A stretch of DNA of 38,439 bases from contig CAIJXG010000089.1 in NCBI GenBank assembly GCA_903824505.1, positions 1 through 38,439 on the forward strand, in the 5' to 3' direction. The position numbers and the translations under genes are program-made. This DNA is from an uncultured Pseudomonadota bacterium. GTDB lineage: Bacteria; Pseudomonadota; Alphaproteobacteria; UBA9219. Shown here in pieces: positions 8,132-16,490 of this stretch (within the stretch, counting starts at the first letter, position 1; the number at the start of each line of letters is the position of its first letter). Under the pieces are notes generated by a model. That model was not told the DNA's origin, made no database searches, and saw only the letters and a program-made list of their open reading frames with translations.

Positions 8132-10687
8132 TCATTCCTTCCGCTTCCCCGCCCCTGCGTTCACCAACGCCAGAATCAACGCGGCCCAATAGGGCAGAGT
8201 CTGGACCATGAGCATGCCGGCCCAGAGGTCGGCGTCGCGATTCTGGATCTCAAATTTCCACAAGACTAGCGCGGCGCAGAGCAGAAGCGCGATAAGGATC
8301 ATGACCTCGTCTCGGGCCATCAGCAAAGCCTGCAGCGCAGCGGGTTTGTCGGCGCATTTGGGGGTGCGGAAAAAGGGTTTGCCAGAGGTAAAGATGCCCT
8401 GCCCCATCGCGGCAGCTACAGCCAGCGACAGCCCCATTCCGGCAATCGCCGCGCCCAGACGGTCTTTCCAGCCGCAGCTAAGCCGCGCCCGATACAGCAA
8501 AAAAGCGGCTGCAATTTTGAAGACAAAAACGCTGAGTGTCGGGACAAGAAAGACCGCCGGAGGAAACTCGACCCATCCGCGTAGCAACAAAACAGACCAG
8601 ACGATGGCTGCGGCGGCGAACAGCACATGCGCGGCATCCGCAAACCACGGCAGCCAGCCAGAAATAAAGTGATATTTCTGCCCTCGAGTCAGGCGGTTTC
8701 CTTCGGCCAGATCGCGCCAATGACGTTTCAGGATTTGCGCGGCCCCATAGGCCCATCGAAACCGTTGGCTTTTATACGCGCTGAAATTATCGGGCATGAG
8801 GCCCTTGCCCATGGAATGGGGGAGATAGACCGCCTCATACCCATGTTCGAACAAGCGCAGCCCCAGCTCCGCATCTTCGCAAATACACCATTCCGCCCAG
8901 CCGCCCGTTCCCTGCAACGCGCTTTTGCGAATCAAAGTCATGGTGCCATGTTGGATGATCGCGTTGCGTTCGTTGCGCTGAACCATCCCGATATGGAAGA
9001 AGCCCGCATATTCCCAATAGCACATGCGTTTAAAGGCGTTTTCTTTTTCATCGCGGTAATCTTGGGGCGCTTGCACAAAAGCGACATCCGGTTTGTCAAA
9101 ATAAGGGATCGTGCAGCGCAGCCAATCCGCATTCACGATATAGTCGCTGTCGATCACGCCGATCACGGGCGCGTCGGGCGCGGTTTGAGAGAGCGCAAAA
9201 TTCAACGCGCCCGCTTTATAGCCCGGCCATGACGGTAAATGGAAAAACCGGAAACGCGGCCCCAATGTCGCGCAGTATTCTTCTAAAGGTTTCCAAACCG
9301 CCTCATCCTTCGTGTTGTTATCGACGATCAAAATTTCTAGATTCGGGTAATCTAGCCGCGCCAACGCGTCCAAGGTCTCCATCACCATATGAGGCGGCTC
9401 GTTATAACAAGGCACATGGATAGAGACTTTGGGCGCATCCGCGGGTGGCACCCATTCACGGCGGGGGGTGAAGGCGCGACGTGGGGTGTGAGTCCACAAG
9501 ACTTCCGCTACTTCGAGACCATCCACCAGAAGCAGGGCGAGTAAAACGATTTGCGCCCCCAGCAAGACCACCCAAGCGAGAATATCGGTTTTTAGAATAG
9601 GTTCGGCCATCGCGCTCATAATCGCCCAGACAAAGACGCTCGCGACTGTTTGAATCAAGGCGGCATAAAATAAAAGGCCGGCGAAACGAAGGGAGCGTTT
9701 ACGGGCGACAAACCATAAAATAGGGAAGAAGGCCACGGCGCCTGCGGTCCAACAGCCTTGCAGCCAACGCGAAGATTCGGCCACCGTACCGCTCATGGCG
9801 AATTTCAGTTTGCCGTCTGAATCCCACAACCCCCAATGCGCCCCAACGGTGCCTTCGATTTTGCGTTTCCATTCTTGATCAAAGGATTCAACGATCGAAT
9901 AGTCTAGCCGCTCCTCACTGGCCAGATTTAAAAAATCACGGATAAATTTTGCCTCATTGACTAAAGAGGGTTCCGCGCCCTTGATCCATTGCCCCTCGCT
10001 GGGCCAACCGACTTCACCGATGAAAATATGCTTGTTCGGAAAAGCGGTCTCAAGCTGGCGATACCGATACATAATATACCCAAGTGCGCCTTCTTCCGGC
10101 ACATCCTCCCAGTAAGGCAAAATATGAACGGTAATAAAATCCACGCTATCCGCCAGCTGGGGATATTTTAACCACACATGCCACGGTTCGGCCGTTGTGA
10201 CAGGAATGGAGAGCTGTCGTTTAGCCGAGTCGATATAGGCGATCAGCTGTTCAATTGTGACATCCGCGCGCAGCAGCGTTTCGTTCCCGACAATCAGCCT
10301 TTTCACATTGGGGTGCGCGTGGACGGTATCGATAGCCAGCGCCAGCTCCTCGCGGTTTTTGGCATCATCGGGCGAGATCCATGCGCCCAAATTCACATCC
10401 AACCCGTGTTTTTCGGCCAGAGCCGGAATCCGGTCCAGCCCATCGCTGACCCCATAGGTGCGGATGGTCGCGGTATGGCCTTCAAGAAGACCAAGCTGCG
10501 TATCGATGGTGGCATCGGACAGATGATGGTCGTGATCCCCCGCCTGATAGCCGCTGTAAGAGAGACCGTTAATAATCCCGCCCCATGCGCGTTCGCTGAC
10601 GCTTTGATTGACCAACGCCCAAACGGCAAAATTGGCAAGCAGGACAAGAAGGGGGACAAGCACCAAACGACGCATCGCAAAAACCAT
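8132..10687 (-). CDS. ndvB: Beta-(1,3)-glucan synthase NdvB-like (GH17-GT2 fusion)
   Basis: A two-domain membrane protein of about 851 aa. After an N-terminal membrane segment comes a glycoside hydrolase family 17-like domain with both expected glutamates, in VGNETL (~residue 136) and FIGEVGWPS (~225). Several membrane helices follow, then a processive GT2 domain: HVPCYNEPP, VIDSDY (the DxD), CICEDAE (the catalytic acid, TED-like) and QRFRW (QxxRW), then more C-terminal helices. This architecture matches Pseudomonas NdvB and rhizobial cyclic beta-glucan enzymes, in which GT2 polymerises UDP-glucose and the GH17 domain is thought to rearrange or cyclise the chain. The product here is probably a periplasmic or exported beta-1,3-glucan. 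I chose the ATG at 10687; TTG at 10714 and ATG at 10675 are also possible. Confidence 0.85.
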   Translation of the reverse strand: MVFAMRRLVLVPLLVLLANFAVWALVNQSVSERAWGGIINGLSYSGYQAGDHDHHLSDATIDTQLGLLEGHTATIRTYGVSDGLDRIPALAEKHGLDVNLGAWISPDDAKNREELALAIDTVHAHPNVKRLIVGNETLLRADVTIEQLIAYIDSAKRQLSIPVTTAEPWHVWLKYPQLADSVDFITVHILPYWEDVPEEGALGYIMYRYRQLETAFPNKHIFIGEVGWPSEGQWIKGAEPSLVNEAKFIRDFLNLASEERLDYSIVESFDQEWKRKIEGTVGAHWGLWDSDGKLKFAMSGTVAESSRWLQGCWTAGAVAFFPILWFVARKRSLRFAGLLFYAALIQTVASVFVWAIMSAMAEPILKTDILAWVVLLGAQIVLLALLLVDGLEVAEVLWTHTPRRAFTPRREWVPPADAPKVSIHVPCYNEPPHMVMETLDALARLDYPNLEILIVDNNTKDEAVWKPLEEYCATLGPRFRFFHLPSWPGYKAGALNFALSQTAPDAPVIGVIDSDYIVNADWLRCTIPYFDKPDVAFVQAPQDYRDEKENAFKRMCYWEYAGFFHIGMVQRNERNAIIQHGTMTLIRKSALQGTGGWAEWCICEDAELGLRLFEHGYEAVYLPHSMGKGLMPDNFSAYKSQRFRWAYGAAQILKRHWRDLAEGNRLTRGQKYHFISGWLPWFADAAHVLFAAAAIVWSVLLLRGWVEFPPAVFLVPTLSVFVFKIAAAFLLYRARLSCGWKDRLGAAIAGMGLSLAVAAAMGQGIFTSGKPFFRTPKCADKPAALQALLMARDEVMILIALLLCAALVLWKFEIQNRDADLWAGMLMVQTLPYWAALILALVNAGAGKRKE

Positions 10688-10863
10688 TCCTTGAGAAGAG
10701 GGGCGCGCAGCCAACCTCTTATACGCGAGTTTTAAAGGAAGATGGGTGTATAACTGATAAAGACCGTTACGCCTACCTGCGTGGGACCAACTCGATTTTG
10801 TTGTTTTTTCTTCGCTTCCCCCCTATACCTAGATTCAGATCAACTCCGGCATGATTGTTTCTA

Positions 10864-12204
10864 ATGGCCTCTTCCGCTGAATCCCTCACCCAGTCTCTGA
10901 ATTTTTCGGCCTTTTCGAAGGCGACGGAGCTGAAAAACAGAATCTTGTTCGCGCTTTTGGCGCTGATCGTCTATCGGATCGGCACCTTTATCCCTGTCCC
11001 CGGGATTGATCCGTCTCTGTTGGGCGAGATTTTTGCCAAACATGGCGGCGGGATCATGGACATGTTCAACATGTTCTCGGGCGGGGCGCTCGGACGTATG
11101 ACGATCTTTGCGTTGGGCGTTATGCCCTATATCACCGCCTCGATCATCGTTCAGCTTCTTTCGGCGATTCTTCCGGCCTTTGAGTCCTTGAAGAAAGAGG
11201 GTGAACAGGGGCGCATAAGGCTGAACCAATATGCCCGTTATTTGACGGTGTTTTTTGCCGCCGTTCAGTCTTATGCGCTGGCCGTTGGGCTTGAAAACAT
11301 GATGGGCACCCATGGATCGGCCGTCATCATGTCCGGCATGTTCTTCCGCATCAGCACGATGATTACGCTGACGGGCGGGGCGGTCTTTTTAATGTGGCTG
11401 GGTGAGCAAATTACCGCGCGCGGCATTGGGAACGGCACCTCGCTGATTATCTATGCGGGGATTGTCGCGAATCTTCCCCGCGCGGTCGGGCAGACTCTTG
11501 AGATGGGGCGGACCGGTGCGTTGTCCACTTGGTTTATCTTGGTGATTATGGCCGTGATTGTGGGCGTTTTGGCTGTTTGTGTCGCCTGTGAACGGGCGCA
11601 GCGCCGGATTCTGATCCAATATCCCAAGCGGCAGGTCGGGAATAAAATGTTCGGGGGGGATTCTTCTCATTTGCCTTTGAAAATCAACACGTCCGGGGTC
11701 ATTCCGCCGATTTTTGCCAGTTCGCTTTTACTGTTTCCGTTGACTTTGGCCAGCTTTTCCGGCTTGCAGGAAAAGGGCGGGATCATCGCGGATATCGTTG
11801 CGCAACTGGGGCATGGGAAGCCGCTTTTTATGGTTTTGTACGCCGCGTTGATCGCTTTCTTCGCCTTTTTCTATACAGCTGTTGTGTTCAATCCGGCTGA
11901 CACGGCGGATAATTTGAAAAAATATGGTGGTTTTGTCCCCGGGATACGGCCGGGCAAGAACACGGCGGATTATTTCGATTATGTGCTGACGCGCCTGACG
12001 GTTCTGGGCGCGCTTTATCTGATTGGGATTTGCTTGTTGCCCGAATTCTTGATGGGCCGTGGGGCCATTCCGTTTTATCTGGGGGGCACCTCGATCCTGA
12101 TCGTCGTCAGCGTGACGATCGATACGATTTCGCGAATCCATGCGCATCTGATCTCGCATCAGTATGAGGGGCTTATCAAAAAATCAAAACTGCGCGGCAG
12201 ATAA
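10864..12204 (+). CDS. secY: Protein translocase subunit SecY
   Basis: The central channel subunit of the Sec translocon, 446 aa with about ten membrane helices. Clear family segments include TELKNRILFALLALIVYRIG at the N-terminus, the plug region GIMDMFNMFSGGALGRMTIFALG, IMPYI-type VMPYITASIIVQLL, LKKEGEQGRIRLNQYARYLT, SGVIPPIFASSLLLFP and the C-terminal HLISHQYEGLIKKSKLRGR. The ATG at 10864 gives the standard N-terminus. adk follows ten bases later, as in the spc operon. Normally rplO precedes secY and rpsM follows adk. Here the upstream neighbour is the divergently transcribed glucan synthase, so this is a relocated secY-adk block that must have its own promoter in 10715-10863. Confidence 0.97.
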   Translation: MASSAESLTQSLNFSAFSKATELKNRILFALLALIVYRIGTFIPVPGIDPSLLGEIFAKHGGGIMDMFNMFSGGALGRMTIFALGVMPYITASIIVQLLSAILPAFESLKKEGEQGRIRLNQYARYLTVFFAAVQSYALAVGLENMMGTHGSAVIMSGMFFRISTMITLTGGAVFLMWLGEQITARGIGNGTSLIIYAGIVANLPRAVGQTLEMGRTGALSTWFILVIMAVIVGVLAVCVACERAQRRILIQYPKRQVGNKMFGGDSSHLPLKINTSGVIPPIFASSLLLFPLTLASFSGLQEKGGIIADIVAQLGHGKPLFMVLYAALIAFFAFFYTAVVFNPADTADNLKKYGGFVPGIRPGKNTADYFDYVLTRLTVLGALYLIGICLLPEFLMGRGAIPFYLGGTSILIVVSVTIDTISRIHAHLISHQYEGLIKKSKLRGR

Positions 12205-12214
12205 AGGAGACGGA

Positions 12215-12886
12215 ATGAACATTATCCTGATCGGACCTCCTGGGGCAGGCAAGGGCACTCAGGCCCGGATTCTTGAAGAAACATACGGGATTGTGCAGCT
12301 TTCCACAGGGGACATGTTCCGCGCCGCGATCAGGGATCAAGAACCTCTGGGGCTTCAGGCCAAGGCTCTGATGGAGGCAGGAAATCTAGTGCCGGACGAT
12401 TTGACCGTCCAAATGCTGGAAGCGCGGATTTCTAAACCAGATTGCGCCAAGGGATTCATTTTGGATGGATTCCCGCGCACTGTCCCTCAGGCGGAAGCCT
12501 TGGATCGCGTCCTAGAAGCGCAAAATAAAAAACTGGATGCGGTGATCGAAATTACGGCGGATGAGAGCGCCCTCATCGAGCGAATCGCCGGCCGCTTTAC
12601 CTGCGCGTCGTGTGGCGCCGGGTATCACGATGCCTTTAAGCCGACTCAAAAAGACGGGGTGTGTGATTCCTGTGGAAGCCAAGAATTTTTGCGCCGCTCG
12701 GACGATAATGCAGAAACCATGAAGACCCGCCTGCAGGCCTTCCACACCCAAACCGCTCCGATCCTTCCTTATTACAAAGCGAAGGGGATCTTGAAAGAAG
12801 TCGACGGAATGGCGGAGGTGCAGACGGTAGCAAAAGAGATTAAGGAAAAGTTGAACTCTGCTATACTGCGATACGCTACAGGTTGA
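12215..12886 (+). CDS. adk: Adenylate kinase (zinc-type LID)
   Basis: Interconverts ATP, ADP and AMP in the cytoplasm. The 223-aa protein has the P-loop GPPGAGKGTQA at residues 7-17, the AMP-binding STGDMFRAAI and GFPRTVPQAEAL, and a LID with two Cys pairs (CASC and CDSC) that would bind zinc. AAAGGAGA lies just before the ATG. The gene forms an operon with secY. The last eight codons (12861 onwards) and the stop lie inside the left inverted-repeat arm, so the terminal residues AILRYATG are repeat-encoded rather than ancestral. The catalytic core is complete. Confidence 0.96.
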   Translation: MNIILIGPPGAGKGTQARILEETYGIVQLSTGDMFRAAIRDQEPLGLQAKALMEAGNLVPDDLTVQMLEARISKPDCAKGFILDGFPRTVPQAEALDRVLEAQNKKLDAVIEITADESALIERIAGRFTCASCGAGYHDAFKPTQKDGVCDSCGSQEFLRRSDDNAETMKTRLQAFHTQTAPILPYYKAKGILKEVDGMAEVQTVAKEIKEKLNSAILRYATG

Positions 12887-13037
12887 CCTTTTTGCTCAAC
12901 ACCACGCGCTCTGCGTCCTGAGTGCCGCTGGCCGGACTTGGTCGTTGTCTTGCTTCATCTTTTTCTGTCCGGCGCGCGGCCATCCTGTCGCAACCGCTCG
13001 GGACACAAAAGGCTAACTTAGGACGTGGTCCGCTATA
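12861..13037 (+). repeat. Left arm of ~177-bp inverted repeat (IR-L)
   Basis: This segment recurs as its reverse complement at 13680-13856. Reading both by eye I count about 11 differences in 177 positions, so roughly 94% identity with no clear gap. It begins inside the last codons of adk and ends where a palindromic element begins. It encloses, with its partner, a CheX-like gene. I see no transposase, and the arm contains no long plausible reading frame of its own. Confidence 0.9.
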
Positions 13038-13148
13038 TATACTCGGGCCCCCTCACGTTTTGTCCGCGCAAAAGGCGCATCAGCTTCGCCCTCGCGCGTG
13101 TTTTGCACGGAATCGCATCCTTCCGCTTTCCAAGGAAACCGAGTATAT
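13037..13148 (-). repeat. Palindromic element, copy 1 (112 bp)
   Basis: Bounded by TATACTCGG and CCGAGTATA. It is almost colinear with copies at 14062-14179 (reverse orientation) and 32410-32526 (same orientation), differing by a short deletion near its left end and a few substitutions. It abuts the end of IR-L and lies 20 bp from the stop of the CheX-like gene. It may act as a structured 3' end for that gene. Confidence 0.85.
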
Positions 13149-13167
13149 CTGAATGAATGATCTGGCT

Positions 13168-13638
13168 TTACGCTGCCGTTGGGCAGATCAGAGTCACATC
13201 GACGGCATCATGAGATTTGTTGCTGAAATGCATGCCCGAAAGGGTTGTGTTGGGGGAACGGTCAGGCTCTCCTGCCATTGGAAGGCTAAGGTTGAGGTCA
13301 AAGTCGCCTTCATTTTGAAGGGACGTCCGCATGCTATAGCCCACGATGTTGGCCAGTTCACAGGCGGCATCCTGCCGAACAGCTTTATCTGCCGGTATGT
13401 CTGTGGCAATGGCTTGGAACATACTGTCCGCTGTTTCTTCCGAAAGACATATTTGGATGATGGCTTTGGATTCTTTATCTCGGATTTCAATATAGGCGCT
13501 AACGCCCTTGGCGCCGACTCCTTCGCCGGATTTAGGATTTAGATTCACCCTTTTGTTAAACATGATGTCGAACGTGTTGATGACGCTACGCTGCGCTTGA
13601 TCTTTTAGTTTTTCGACGATTTCAGAGGTAAAGATCAT
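13168..13638 (-). CDS. CheX-like chemotaxis phosphatase-domain protein
   Basis: A 156-aa cytoplasmic protein resembling the CheX/CheC family, which dephosphorylates CheY-P or has related roles in bacterial signalling. The match rests on an N-terminal helix (SEIVEKLKDQAQRSVINTFD), a beta-rich middle (SAYIEIRDKESKAIIQICLS), and a conserved helix DAACELANIVGYSMRTSL, where ExxN (ELAN) corresponds to the catalytic Glu/Asn pair, followed by LNLSLPMAGEP. The ATG at 13638 was chosen; the frame continues upstream into the right repeat arm without a better start. The gene reads toward adk, antisense to its surroundings, and has no chemotaxis neighbours. Its flanks are the two inverted-repeat arms, so it looks like a cassette. 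The family assignment is moderate. Confidence 0.7.
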   Translation of the reverse strand: MIFTSEIVEKLKDQAQRSVINTFDIMFNKRVNLNPKSGEGVGAKGVSAYIEIRDKESKAIIQICLSEETADSMFQAIATDIPADKAVRQDAACELANIVGYSMRTSLQNEGDFDLNLSLPMAGEPDRSPNTTLSGMHFSNKSHDAVDVTLICPTAA

Positions 13639-13679
13639 GTCGTCACTTCTTGTTTTTGGAAGGGCTCTTGAGCACAAGC

Positions 13680-13856
13680 TATACCGCACCACGTCCTAAG
13701 TTAGTCTTTTGTGCCCCGAGCGGTTGCGACAGGATTGCCGCGTACCGGACAGGAAAAGATGAAGCAAGACAACGACCAAGTCCGGCCAGCGGCACTCAGG
13801 ACGCAGAGCGCGTGGTGTCGAGCAAAAAGGTCAACCTGTAACGTCTCGCAGTATAG
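13680..13856 (-). repeat. Right arm of ~177-bp inverted repeat (IR-R)
   Basis: Reverse complement of 12861-13037 at about 94% identity. It lies immediately upstream of the CheX-like gene, so the promoter of that gene is probably in or next to this arm. Beyond 13856 the similarity stops abruptly. Confidence 0.9.
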
Positions 13857-13910
13857 TGCCAGAAAGAAGCCCTGTCATTCACGGTCACGATGGGCGCAGT
13901 CTTTTCATCA

Positions 13911-13941
13911 TATACTCGGCTTTCCAAGGAAACCGAGTATA
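13911..13941. repeat. Palindromic element, copy 2 (minimal 31-bp hairpin)
   Basis: TATACTCGG, then C, TTTCC, AA, GGAAA and CCGAGTATA: a near-perfect palindrome with one unpaired base and a 2-nt centre. The same 31 bases, with one change, form the right end of the copy at 32410-32526. It therefore looks like either a solo end module or the minimal form of the element. Confidence 0.85.
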
Positions 13942-14061
13942 CCAACCTTTGACAGCTGTTTTGGAAGGAGCCCGGACAGAGTTTCCAACCGCAGGGTTAC
14001 TTAACTCGCAGCTCGACTCTATACATGAAAAGATAAAGAAAACGTAAATAAAGCTTGTTCC

Positions 14062-14179
14062 TATACTCGGTTTCCTTGGAAAGCGGAAGGATTCGATTCC
14101 GTGCAAAACACGCGCTCAGCGAAGCTGATGCGCCTTTTGCGCGGACAAAACGTTCGGGGCCCGAAGGTGCCCGAGTATA
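14062..14179 (+). repeat. Palindromic element, copy 3 (118 bp)
   Basis: Full-length copy with TATACTCGG and CCGAGTATA ends and an internal hairpin-prone core (GCGCTCAGCGAAGC...; CCTTTTGCGCGG). It is nearly identical to the reverse complement of 32410-32526. It lies 130 bp upstream of mreC. The rest of 13857-14308, outside this copy and copy 2, holds no gene I can support. Confidence 0.9.
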
Positions 14180-14308
14180 TTGCATTTTCATACTGGTGTA
14201 TTTTTTCCATTTGAGGAAGGGCCCCTGTTGCCCTGATGTTCGTCTTGGCAAACCCCGTCCTTTGCGTTAAACCTCTCTTTAACTTCTTGCTTTCTTTCCG
14301 TTTGCCCT

Positions 14309-15211
14309 ATGTCCATGCGCCGCCCTTCTTCCTATGGATGGTTTCCGGCTGTCAGCGCCCTGACGTGGCGGACGATTCCTTATCGTTTTTCTTCTGCCTT
14401 TTTTCTGATTCTATCGCTGGTTCTTCTTGTCTTTGCGCGCGCACAGCCTGTTGCGCTTTCATCTTTTCGGACCCATGTTGTGGATGGTTTGGCGCCTGTT
14501 TTGGATGCTGCCATGCGTCCGATGGCCGCGCTGGAGCAGGGCGAGATCTCTGTCCAACATCTCCTCTCTTTAAAAACAGACAATCAAAGACTGCGAGAGG
14601 AAAACCTCCATCTCGGTGAAATCCAAAATACAGCCATCGCGCTGAAGAAAGAAAATAACGAGCTGCGCGCCTTGCTGAATTTCAAGGTTGAACCCGGGCT
14701 TTCCTATATCTCGGCCCGCGTTATCGCCGACACAGGCGGCGCTTACGAACGGGGCTTGATCGTTACCGCAGGGCGTACCGATGGCGTGCATGAAGGCATG
14801 GCTGCGATGACGGGTGGCGGTCTGATCGGGCGCGTGGTCGAGGTTGGAGACTGGTCATCCCGCATTCTTTTGATTTCGGATCTAAATTCTCGCCTTCCGG
14901 TCGTGATTGCGGAGACGGGAGACCGATTTATTCTTTCGGGCGACAATTCACCGCGCCCCAAACTTCTTTTTCTTCCGCGCGATTCTTCGCCGATTGCCGG
15001 ATATCATGTTGTTACATCGGGCCATGGCGGCATCTTTCCGCCTAATCTTCCTGTCGGCCTTATTCAAGAAACAGATCAAGGGAAACCAGTTGTTGTGCCG
15101 TCAGCCGATTTGGGGCGAATCACTTTTGTGCGGCTGGTGGATTTCGACTTGAAAGGCGGCGCGTTTAACCCTATCGCCGTGCGTACACATAGTGAGAGCC
15201 CAAAGAAGTAA
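14309..15211 (+). CDS. mreC: Rod shape-determining protein MreC
   Basis: A periplasmic scaffold of the elongasome that links MreB filaments to cell-wall synthases. The 300-aa protein has one N-terminal membrane helix (about residues 26-45, FSSAFFLILSLVLLVFARA), a coiled coil around LKTDNQRLREENLHLGEIQ to ENNELRALL, and the beta-barrel MreC domain with ISARVIADTGGAYERGLIVTAG, GLIGRVVEVG and SRILLISDLNSRLPVV. mreD follows directly. mreB, which normally precedes mreC, is absent; repeats occupy that position. Length is typical. Confidence 0.95.
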   Translation: MSMRRPSSYGWFPAVSALTWRTIPYRFSSAFFLILSLVLLVFARAQPVALSSFRTHVVDGLAPVLDAAMRPMAALEQGEISVQHLLSLKTDNQRLREENLHLGEIQNTAIALKKENNELRALLNFKVEPGLSYISARVIADTGGAYERGLIVTAGRTDGVHEGMAAMTGGGLIGRVVEVGDWSSRILLISDLNSRLPVVIAETGDRFILSGDNSPRPKLLFLPRDSSPIAGYHVVTSGHGGIFPPNLPVGLIQETDQGKPVVVPSADLGRITFVRLVDFDLKGGAFNPIAVRTHSESPKK

Positions 15212-15724
15212 ATGAATCTGTTCTGGCATAAGCTCGACTCCGGTCTTAGGCACCTTATCCCCGCCCTTGTTTCGTTTCTGATGGCTCTTTTAACAGTCAT
15301 CGCGTGGCCTGTTCCGTGGCTGGGCACGATCATGCCCCCTTTAAGTTTGATCGCGCTTTATTATTGGACGTGCCACAGGCCCGATCTCTTTCCCATCGGG
15401 GTTGCCTTTGCGCTGGGGCTCTTGACCGATAGTCTCAGCGGCCTTCCCATAGGGGTTTCGGCGTTTCTCTTCACCCTCGCGCACTTTGTTATCCTTCGGC
15501 AGCGCCGATTTTTTGCTGGCCATTCCTTTATTGTTCTGTGGTTGGGGTTCGCCTTAACGACCTTTATCCTAACGCTTATGCAGTATCTGATCCTTTTTGT
15601 TTTGCGCGGAGAGGCAACGCCTCTCTTTCCGTTGTTTTTCCAAACAATTTTGGGAGCCCTTTTTTTCCCCTTGCCTTGCTGGATCTTTATTCGGCTGCAA
15701 CGCACTGCTCTTGGCGCTGAGTAG
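15212..15724 (+). CDS. mreD: Rod shape-determining protein MreD
   Basis: A 170-aa inner-membrane protein with about five helices (for example LIPALVSFLMALLTVIAWPV, FPIGVAFALGLLTDSLSGLP and LGALFFPLPCWIFIRLQ). The GLLTDSLSGLPIG segment is typical of MreD. The ATG directly follows the mreC stop (TAAATG), so translation is probably coupled. mrdA/pbp2 and rodA, which commonly follow, are not present; the convergent popZ begins 10 bp after the stop. Confidence 0.9.
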   Translation: MNLFWHKLDSGLRHLIPALVSFLMALLTVIAWPVPWLGTIMPPLSLIALYYWTCHRPDLFPIGVAFALGLLTDSLSGLPIGVSAFLFTLAHFVILRQRRFFAGHSFIVLWLGFALTTFILTLMQYLILFVLRGEATPLFPLFFQTILGALFFPLPCWIFIRLQRTALGAE

Positions 15725-15734
15725 AGACAGAATT

Positions 15735-16262
15735 CTAAGAACGGCGGGCAATGCGTTCGATCTCGCGTTGCACGAGTCTTTCAACCAAGGGGGGTAAATT
15801 TTGATCCAGCCAATCTTTCAATAAGGGGCGCATCAGCTCAATCACCATATCTTCTAAGGTGCGTCCGCCATTGCCAAGAGCGGTGACGCCCAGAGGCGTT
15901 GTGGCGAGCCGTTCGATTTCAACCGTCTGCGCCAGAGAAGATAAAGCGGATGCCGCTGTTTGAGCAGCGGGTGAGGAGACAAGAGACTCTGTTTTGAGTG
16001 AAGGTTCAAACAGCGCAGGCGTAGGCGGAAAAACCGCCGGAGGCGAAAGCGCGGGTTCCACAAAATCGACAACCGCTCCGTCTTCTTGAACAATTTGAGT
16101 CAGTTCGAGGATATCTTCCTCGCTTTTGTCCCCTTCTACAGAAAGGGACGGCGCGGGCTCGGCCGAAACGGGCGGCGGCACTTCATCCGAAATGATTCGG
16201 CGAATAGAAGCCAAAATTTCTTCCATCGAAGGTTCGGGTGTGTTTTGTGCGGGGTCAGCCAT
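15735..16262 (-). CDS. popZ: Polar organizing protein PopZ (DUF2497)
   Basis: PopZ forms a polymeric matrix at cell poles of alphaproteobacteria and anchors the ParB-parS centromere complex. The 175-aa protein has the conserved N-terminal helix PSMEEILASIRRIISDE (residues 11-27), a long Pro/Ala/Ser-rich disordered middle of acidic character, and the C-terminal oligomerisation helices RTLEDMVIELMRPLLKDWLD...LPPLVERLVQREIERIARR. It is encoded alone, convergent with mreD and divergent from cpoB. Its presence supports the alphaproteobacterial assignment. Confidence 0.93.
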   Translation of the reverse strand: MADPAQNTPEPSMEEILASIRRIISDEVPPPVSAEPAPSLSVEGDKSEEDILELTQIVQEDGAVVDFVEPALSPPAVFPPTPALFEPSLKTESLVSSPAAQTAASALSSLAQTVEIERLATTPLGVTALGNGGRTLEDMVIELMRPLLKDWLDQNLPPLVERLVQREIERIARRS

Positions 16263-16397
16263 GAGACGTTCTCGAAGATAAAAAAGGAAGGAAGGTTTAA
16301 GGAAGATCCGCGCCGATTGGCACTTGCTATAAGTCTATTCGTTTTTGTTTCCCGCGCAATGGGCTATCGACAGATTAAAATATGGGATCTGCGGTGT

Positions 16398-16425
16398 TTG
16401 ACTTTTGATCCCTGCAGGGTAGAGT
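16398..16425 (+). promoter_or_regulatory. Candidate sigma-70 promoter for cpoB-tilS
   Basis: TTGACT at 16398-16403 and TAGAGT at 16420-16425 are separated by 16 bp and lie about 65 bp before the cpoB ATG. tolB-pal is not upstream, so an independent promoter is needed in 16263-16490. The -10 match is modest. Confidence 0.3.
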
Positions 16426-16490
16426 CGCAGCTGTTCTGGTGTTTCCCCTTCCTTTCAAGGATTCTCGCTCTTTTGCGTTCCGGTTGTTTC

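Noticed and set aside
12922-13152. Small open frames inside the inverted-repeat arms and palindromic elements (also 13711-14004, 14055-14270, 32361-32585)
   Set aside because: They consist of repeat sequence read through in one frame, lack ribosome binding sites and end outside the repeats at chance stops.
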